Positions 59,518 to 64,000 of a DNA stretch of 64,000 bases are shown here, in pieces. Under the pieces are notes generated by a model that was not told the DNA's origin, searched no databases, and saw only the letters and a program-made list of their open reading frames with translations. The stretch is from Siderastrea radians (taxonomy: Eukaryota > Cnidaria > Anthozoa > Scleractinia > Rhizangiidae): assembly GCA_964017195.1 (NCBI GenBank), contig OZ024895.1, forward strand, positions 28,574,875 to 28,638,874, in the 5' to 3' direction. Position 1 is the first letter of the stretch. Every line of letters starts with the position of its first letter. The translations under genes were made by a program, and so were the position numbers.

Positions 59518-62500
59518 TGGCTGTTAACAGTATTGCATAAGGACAGCTGTAAAAAAGTGGTCTGCAATTTCGATTGACAGGTTAGGACTGTTTGGGAAAC
59601 CAGTTTTCTCAATATTTTTCGTATTCAGTGTTAAAATATTCAGTGTTTTTTTTTTTTTTTTTGCTGTTTTATTGTTTGTAAGGCCCCAGTGAATACGGCC
59701 ATGGCAAGTTGGGTTCTCTTGTTTAGAAATTTAAAGTTGAGAGCATTAATGTCCTGGTCTTGATATTTTTTTCCACTTATCAGATTCAGTAGCCATAAAT
59801 ACCTCAGAACTTTTAAATGCTATTTTAGTCTGGTTATCAAATATACAGAATATATGCAAAAAAGGGTGTAGATGTGATGTAATGAATCCATCATTTCTGG
59901 GCCAGGATCACGCGTCCAAGCAAATGACAACCGAAGCAAACGTTAAATGGTGGATGAAGAGTTGCCGACTAAAATCTAATCATGAGTTGTATGGCTGACA
60001 CATGCAAGGCAACACAAGCGAAAGTTGAACGAAACATTTCTACTGCCATTACATTTGGTTGGTCTAGCTGTGTGAGAATCCGGCCATATTTGTGACAATA
60101 CACAGCGATAATTTGGCTAACATGAGCGAGGCAAATTCACATTATGTAAACAAGAATTAAAACGAACATATACCGCCATTGATTCTACAGCTGTAAGTGT
60201 CTGCTTGCAACATGCGCTATATGCGGGGTAGCTTACCTACCGGTGATTAAACAAAATGAACATGAAAATTCCTTCTATGTTTTATTGCACACTAACAGTC
60301 TTGAGTGGTTAAAGTCTTTTAAGGATTTGAATTCCTAGCCATGGCTGTTCAAGGAAAACCAGTTATTTGGATCTCCATTGACTTGCTCGATTTTGGTGAC
60401 AGGTCAACAGCACATCCGCCAGTCCTGGAAGAAAAGTAGCATAGGTTTAAGGGACGATGTTTGTCTGTCAACATTATTAAAAACTGCCGTTGTCTGTAAA
60501 AATTGCAGATAGTAAATGAAACATCATAACAGCCATAATTATGTAAACACATGTGGACATGTTTTGTGTTCATAACATAACATAGCCTGGCAAATTGCAA
60601 CTTATCAACTACATGTGTTGGATTCTGAATTCAGAATTCCATCTGCCATGATAAGCACTGCTTCCAAAGCAAACAAATATGTGACCAAAAGCCTGATTCA
60701 TGTATGCAAATACTTCATTTGTGAGTAGAAGAGAGTACATGTAGAAGCAGAAAACTCTGAACAGACACTCAGTTTTCAAAAAAGGTCTACTGTAAAGCAA
60801 AATGGTCTACTGCGCTGAGATCTTCCACAGAGACCGAGCATAAACATAAGAATACGGCAAAATTCTGTGAGGGACATAAGGTGGACTTACCATAAGGTGA
60901 GTTTCAAAATGGGGCCTGTGTCCGTTGCACGCTTCACATCGAACCTTTCCTCTCAAGTCTTTGCCAGGTTGCTTGTCGGTCCCTTCTTCCTCAAAAACTT
61001 AACTTTAAGTTCCCAGATTTGAGAGACAAAGGTTGCAAATAGACTGGAGACAATGTGATGTATTTTTTGGGTGAATTTTTTAGTTTTTTTTTCCTCTGAG
61101 AACAATGGATTTGTTATGTCATGCGTATACTGGTTTTTGCGTATATTCTGGACTGGTTATGTTTGTAGTTCTGTGGTATAATTTGAGATGACCAACAGCA
61201 ATCGCTGTCTACAGATAATATACCTGAATTTACTGCCTTTATTTTTCTTTAAACCTTATAACATAAGTGTGTAAGATGGCAAAAGCACAAGTGGCAAAGA
61301 CCCTTGTTTAAAATTCCAGCCCTAACATTGCTTTTCTGCCTGAAAATCACTGACAAAAATTTTTAGCTGAAAAAGTACCAAAACTACATGTGCTTCAAAA
61401 TCTTCACTGAATGCTTTTGGACTAGATTAAAGTCCTGTCTTTCTCTCTTGTCAAATTTATTATCCTAACTGATGAGTAAGGACATGCAAGATTTGCCTGT
61501 CCAAGATCCATTTGAAAGAACTGGAAGTTTTAGAAGCTTGGGTATTGAGAAGCTCCCTCAGTGTCGCTCACACTCTATAATTAAAAAATAGTGAGATTTC
61601 AAGACTCAGTGAAAATTTGCAGTGATTCATCATTTTTGATAGACCAGTCTATACTCCTAACATTCTGGTGGGAATTGAAGGACATCGATCAGCTACCTAC
61701 TTTACAGTTTTTGCCATCTCCTCAAAGGGCCAGTCTCATGGCGATTTTCCTATCTTCTTTGTAAAATTTTGATTAATTTATATCAAAGTACCTTGCTCAC
61801 ACATGAATTGCTTTTAGACCACCAAGGGGACAATATTAAATAAATTTTCACAGCAAAAACAAGCCAAAATTAGTCTTCATAGATTTTATCTGAGACACAA
61901 GGGTAGAAACTTGAAAAATTCTGCCATGCCAGAAGTTTTCAAGTCAGACACCATTTCCATCCTGGCCATCCCTATCTAGACGTACTTATTATAGATTCCA
62001 TGTACTGGAATACCCATTTCAATACTACTGGACCATTATTTTTAAGCTTCCATACATAAAAATGTGTCTTGGCTTTTCACGGTGATGCTTAAAATTGATG
62101 AGACTGCCCCTTTAACTTATTGAAATCTCAGATAAAGCAAGCCAGATTCAATTTGGAGGAGCTTCCAATATTTGTTCTTTTTTATCAAATTTTCCTTTTT
62201 CATTTATTTAAGATGTAGTAATTAAAAATGAAGCCTTGTACTAGCAAACAGATTTGTTATACATGAAAGAGAGCCAGTTTTTGATAAAAAGTATTGATTT
62301 ACAATACTCCCTGAAGTAATGGTTTGTGTTTTCATGGCTAAATGGACAAAATGAACCCCCCCCCCAAAAAAAAAAAATCATTTCCTGTAAGTATTGTTAG
62401 TCACAAGAAGTAATGACAAAAGTTTTGAATTTTAATCAAAAGCAACTTTAACATATCATCAATTAAATAGTAAATTTAATGATGGCTAAAATTTTTATGA

Positions 62501-62554
62501 AAAGCTGATTGTTGCATGCCAGTTTTGTTAGGGATGAAGCAGTATTTTCTCTGA
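59518..62554. other. Intergenic, nothing recognised
   Basis: No coding exon, RNA gene or bounded repeat was recognised. A long T tract lies at 59646-59662. Confidence 0.4.
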
Positions 62555-62620
62555 TGCTTTATTTTTATATTTTTGTAAAAAGCGCATTAGAAGTAAATAA
62601 ATTATTTATTAAAACTAATG

Positions 62621-62662
62621 CTGTCCGACGTTTCGATGGTTCTACCATCATTATCAAGGCAA
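62621..62662 (-). ncRNA. Hammerhead-ribozyme-like motif at the Penelope 3' end
   Basis: On the minus strand, ttgataa is followed by a perfect 5-bp helix II (gatgg/ccatc, loop tagaa), then GAAAC and GTC, with a short cc/gg helix I. This is the layout of a minimal type I hammerhead, which is known at Penelope-like element ends. The CUGAUGA box reads TTGATAA. Positions 3 and 8 of the core, normally a C-G pair, are here U and A, so pairing could be kept but activity is probably reduced. Confidence 0.5.
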
Positions 62663-62731
62663 AGTGACTGTTTCGTCATGGTTTGAATATAAATGAGTGA
62701 AAACAATAGTAGACATTTTGTTTCTTTGTGA

Positions 62732-64000
62732 TCATGAAAATAACTTAGCGCAGATAGAGTCAGTTTGCACGTTCAAAGTTGGTTTTAGATCTTGGATAAT
62801 CAGCATTTCGTGAATTAAGCAGTCAAATTTATTTCGGCATTTTTTCAGTACCGAAAAGTTGTTAATTAAATTCGGTTTTGACATCCCGTGGGTATCGTGC
62901 ATGTGCTTGCCAATTGAAGAATTCAAAGAACTGTGTTCGGCAACACGTTGATGCAGGTGTCGGTTGGTATAACTGACATAGTCCATATCGCATAGACCAC
63001 ATTTAAATAAATACACAGCACATTGTTGGCTGATGATTTTTGGTTTCGGTTCCCTTGTTTTTAACGCGCCTCCAGTTTTTTGGCTCGTGAATACAGGTTG
63101 CAGACGCACACCAATTTTGCTGCTCAAGGACTGTAGCTGTTTCCTTGTGCCATCAGCTGATCTTTGGTCCTTAAATGGGATGGTGATCATGATGGGTTCC
63201 TCGCTACAATTTTCCTTTGGCACACTAGACCTGTTGTCAATGGCTTGGTTGTTTAAGAATCTCTTAATTGTTGAATCTATTAGGTTTGTTGGATAGCGGA
63301 GTTGTGTAAAGGTGGTCTTAAGAGTCTCACACTCCTCAGTAAATGCTTTCCATGTTGACGACAGTCGATATGCTCTGTAAAGCATCGTTTTTAACAGGCC
63401 GACCTTGTAGCGGTGGTCAACGTGGCTGTCGTAATGCAGGTAGAGCCCAGTGTTCGTTGGCTTCCTGTAGACAGCTTGTACTAAGTGTTGTGCATTCTTC
63501 GAAATGCTCATTCCCAGGAAAGGAAGAGTGCTGTCTGTGGCAGTTTCCATGGTAAAATTTAACGAGGGGTGTTTGGAGCTTAAAACATCAAGAAAAGAAG
63601 TTGCCGCCTGGAGGCCAGGCATGATTGCAAGTGTATCATCAACATATCTTTTGTAGTAGCTAGGCATTTTCCTGTCTTCTTTTAATTTTTCCTCTAGCTA
63701 GGGAACACATAAATGTGTTAGCTAGTAGTGGTCCTAGAGGTGAACCCATGGCCACGCTGTCAGTTTGCTAATAAAGCTAACCGTCAAACTAGAAGAGCTG
63801 GTCTTTCACTGCTACTTCCAGGAGTTCAAGTAGTTGTTCTTTCTTCAATTGAAGGCTGTGAGTCTTATTGAACCAGTCGTTTGTAAATGCTTTATTTGCT
63901 AAGATGTGGATGGTTTGGTCAACTGGTATGTTCGTAAAAAGCGTAGTGACATCATAGGACACCAAAATGTCACCATCGTTGATAGGCGTCTGTTGGATTT
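62732..64000 (-). pseudogene. Penelope-like reverse transcriptase / GIY-YIG endonuclease, decayed
   Basis: The minus strand from the right edge encodes reverse-transcriptase text: ILVSYDVTTLFTNIPVD (palm motif A region), SVAMGSPLGPLLAN (motif B region), and YYKRYVDDTLAIM (catalytic YVDD, motif C). After a linker comes AVYLFKCGLCDMDYVSYTN, then HLHQRVAEH. This is the GIY-YIG-type endonuclease with its Cys pair; the usual glycine of YVGYT is serine here. The last open segment is 63667-62732, ending at the TAG-side stop near 62732. It is broken: three in-frame stops lie between about 63790 and 63770, between motifs A and B. A ctagctag sequence near 63700 looks like a 4-bp duplication that shifts the frame before motif C. 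Not functional as it stands. Confidence 0.88.

Larger units (their letters stand above)
62614..64000 (-). mobile_element. Penelope-like retroelement, 3' part, truncated by the window edge
   Basis: Minus-strand reverse transcriptase plus GIY-YIG endonuclease remnant (62732-64000), followed by a 3' end with a hammerhead-like motif at 62621-62662. A retroelement-style tail with gtaaaaagcgcattag and ataaattatttatt (62570-62613) adjoins it. Penelope-like elements prime reverse transcription at nicked DNA or chromosome ends and are common in cnidarians. The 5' part lies beyond base 64000. Confidence 0.88.

Noticed and set aside
62732..63667. The 311-codon open frame taken as a complete gene starting MPSYYK.
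   Set aside because: The Met is internal to reverse-transcriptase motif C. Upstream reverse-transcriptase text continues in another frame beyond a small insertion, so it is a fragment.

Overview
The window is eukaryotic. Both recognisable protein genes are split by GT-AG introns, the intergenic DNA is long and AT-rich, and there is no operon structure. Gene content and repeats point to an anthozoan cnidarian, most likely a stony coral: a USP25/28 deubiquitinase, a capicua (CIC) HMG-box repressor, a miR-100 hairpin in what I recall as the cnidarian register, abundant small foldback and TTAA-flanked elements, tRNA-like SINE remnants, and a Penelope-like element with a GIY-YIG domain. The species cannot be named from the sequence.

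Layout. 1-9.7 kb: the 3' two thirds of a plus-strand USP25/28 gene, eight exons (310-9239) with a poly(A) signal at 9679. Its large third intron (3122-6405) is packed with nested inverted-repeat elements. 9.7-36.2 kb: a 27 kb interval without a recognisable protein gene. It holds a clear mir-100 precursor (25237-25314, plus strand), a TATA/E-box/GC-box core promoter about 9.6 kb upstream of it (15620-15654), four diverged tandem copies of a 1.2-1.4 kb unit (about 16.75-21.89 kb), a short tandem array just downstream of mir-100 (25.62-26.03 kb), several MITEs, two tRNA-like SINE remnants and a Penelope terminal fragment. 36.2-48.3 kb: a complete minus-strand capicua gene, seven coding exons encoding 1669 residues, with HMG box and C1 motif, plus a likely 5' non-coding exon near 48.0-48.3 kb. 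48.3-64 kb: no protein gene apart from mobile DNA. This includes a foldback element with a 10-11 bp target duplication (51.67 kb), a degraded pogo-like element (54.15 kb), a 1.03 kb hAT-like element whose ends are crowded with ATCGAT motifs (56.61 kb), and a decayed Penelope-like retroelement running off the right edge (62.6-64 kb).

How it fits together. USP25/28 and CIC are convergent, and mir-100 lies between their 3' ends on the plus strand. The promoter at 15.6 kb, the tandem repeats and an AATAAA at 26185 would fit a long plus-strand primary miR-100 transcript, but only the hairpin itself is firmly supported. The three genes act independently as far as is known: deubiquitination, post-transcriptional silencing, and transcriptional repression downstream of receptor tyrosine kinase/ERK signalling. 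The rest is mobile and repetitive DNA. Two TTAA-flanked elements sit within 30 bp of splice donors, one in USP25/28 and one in CIC.
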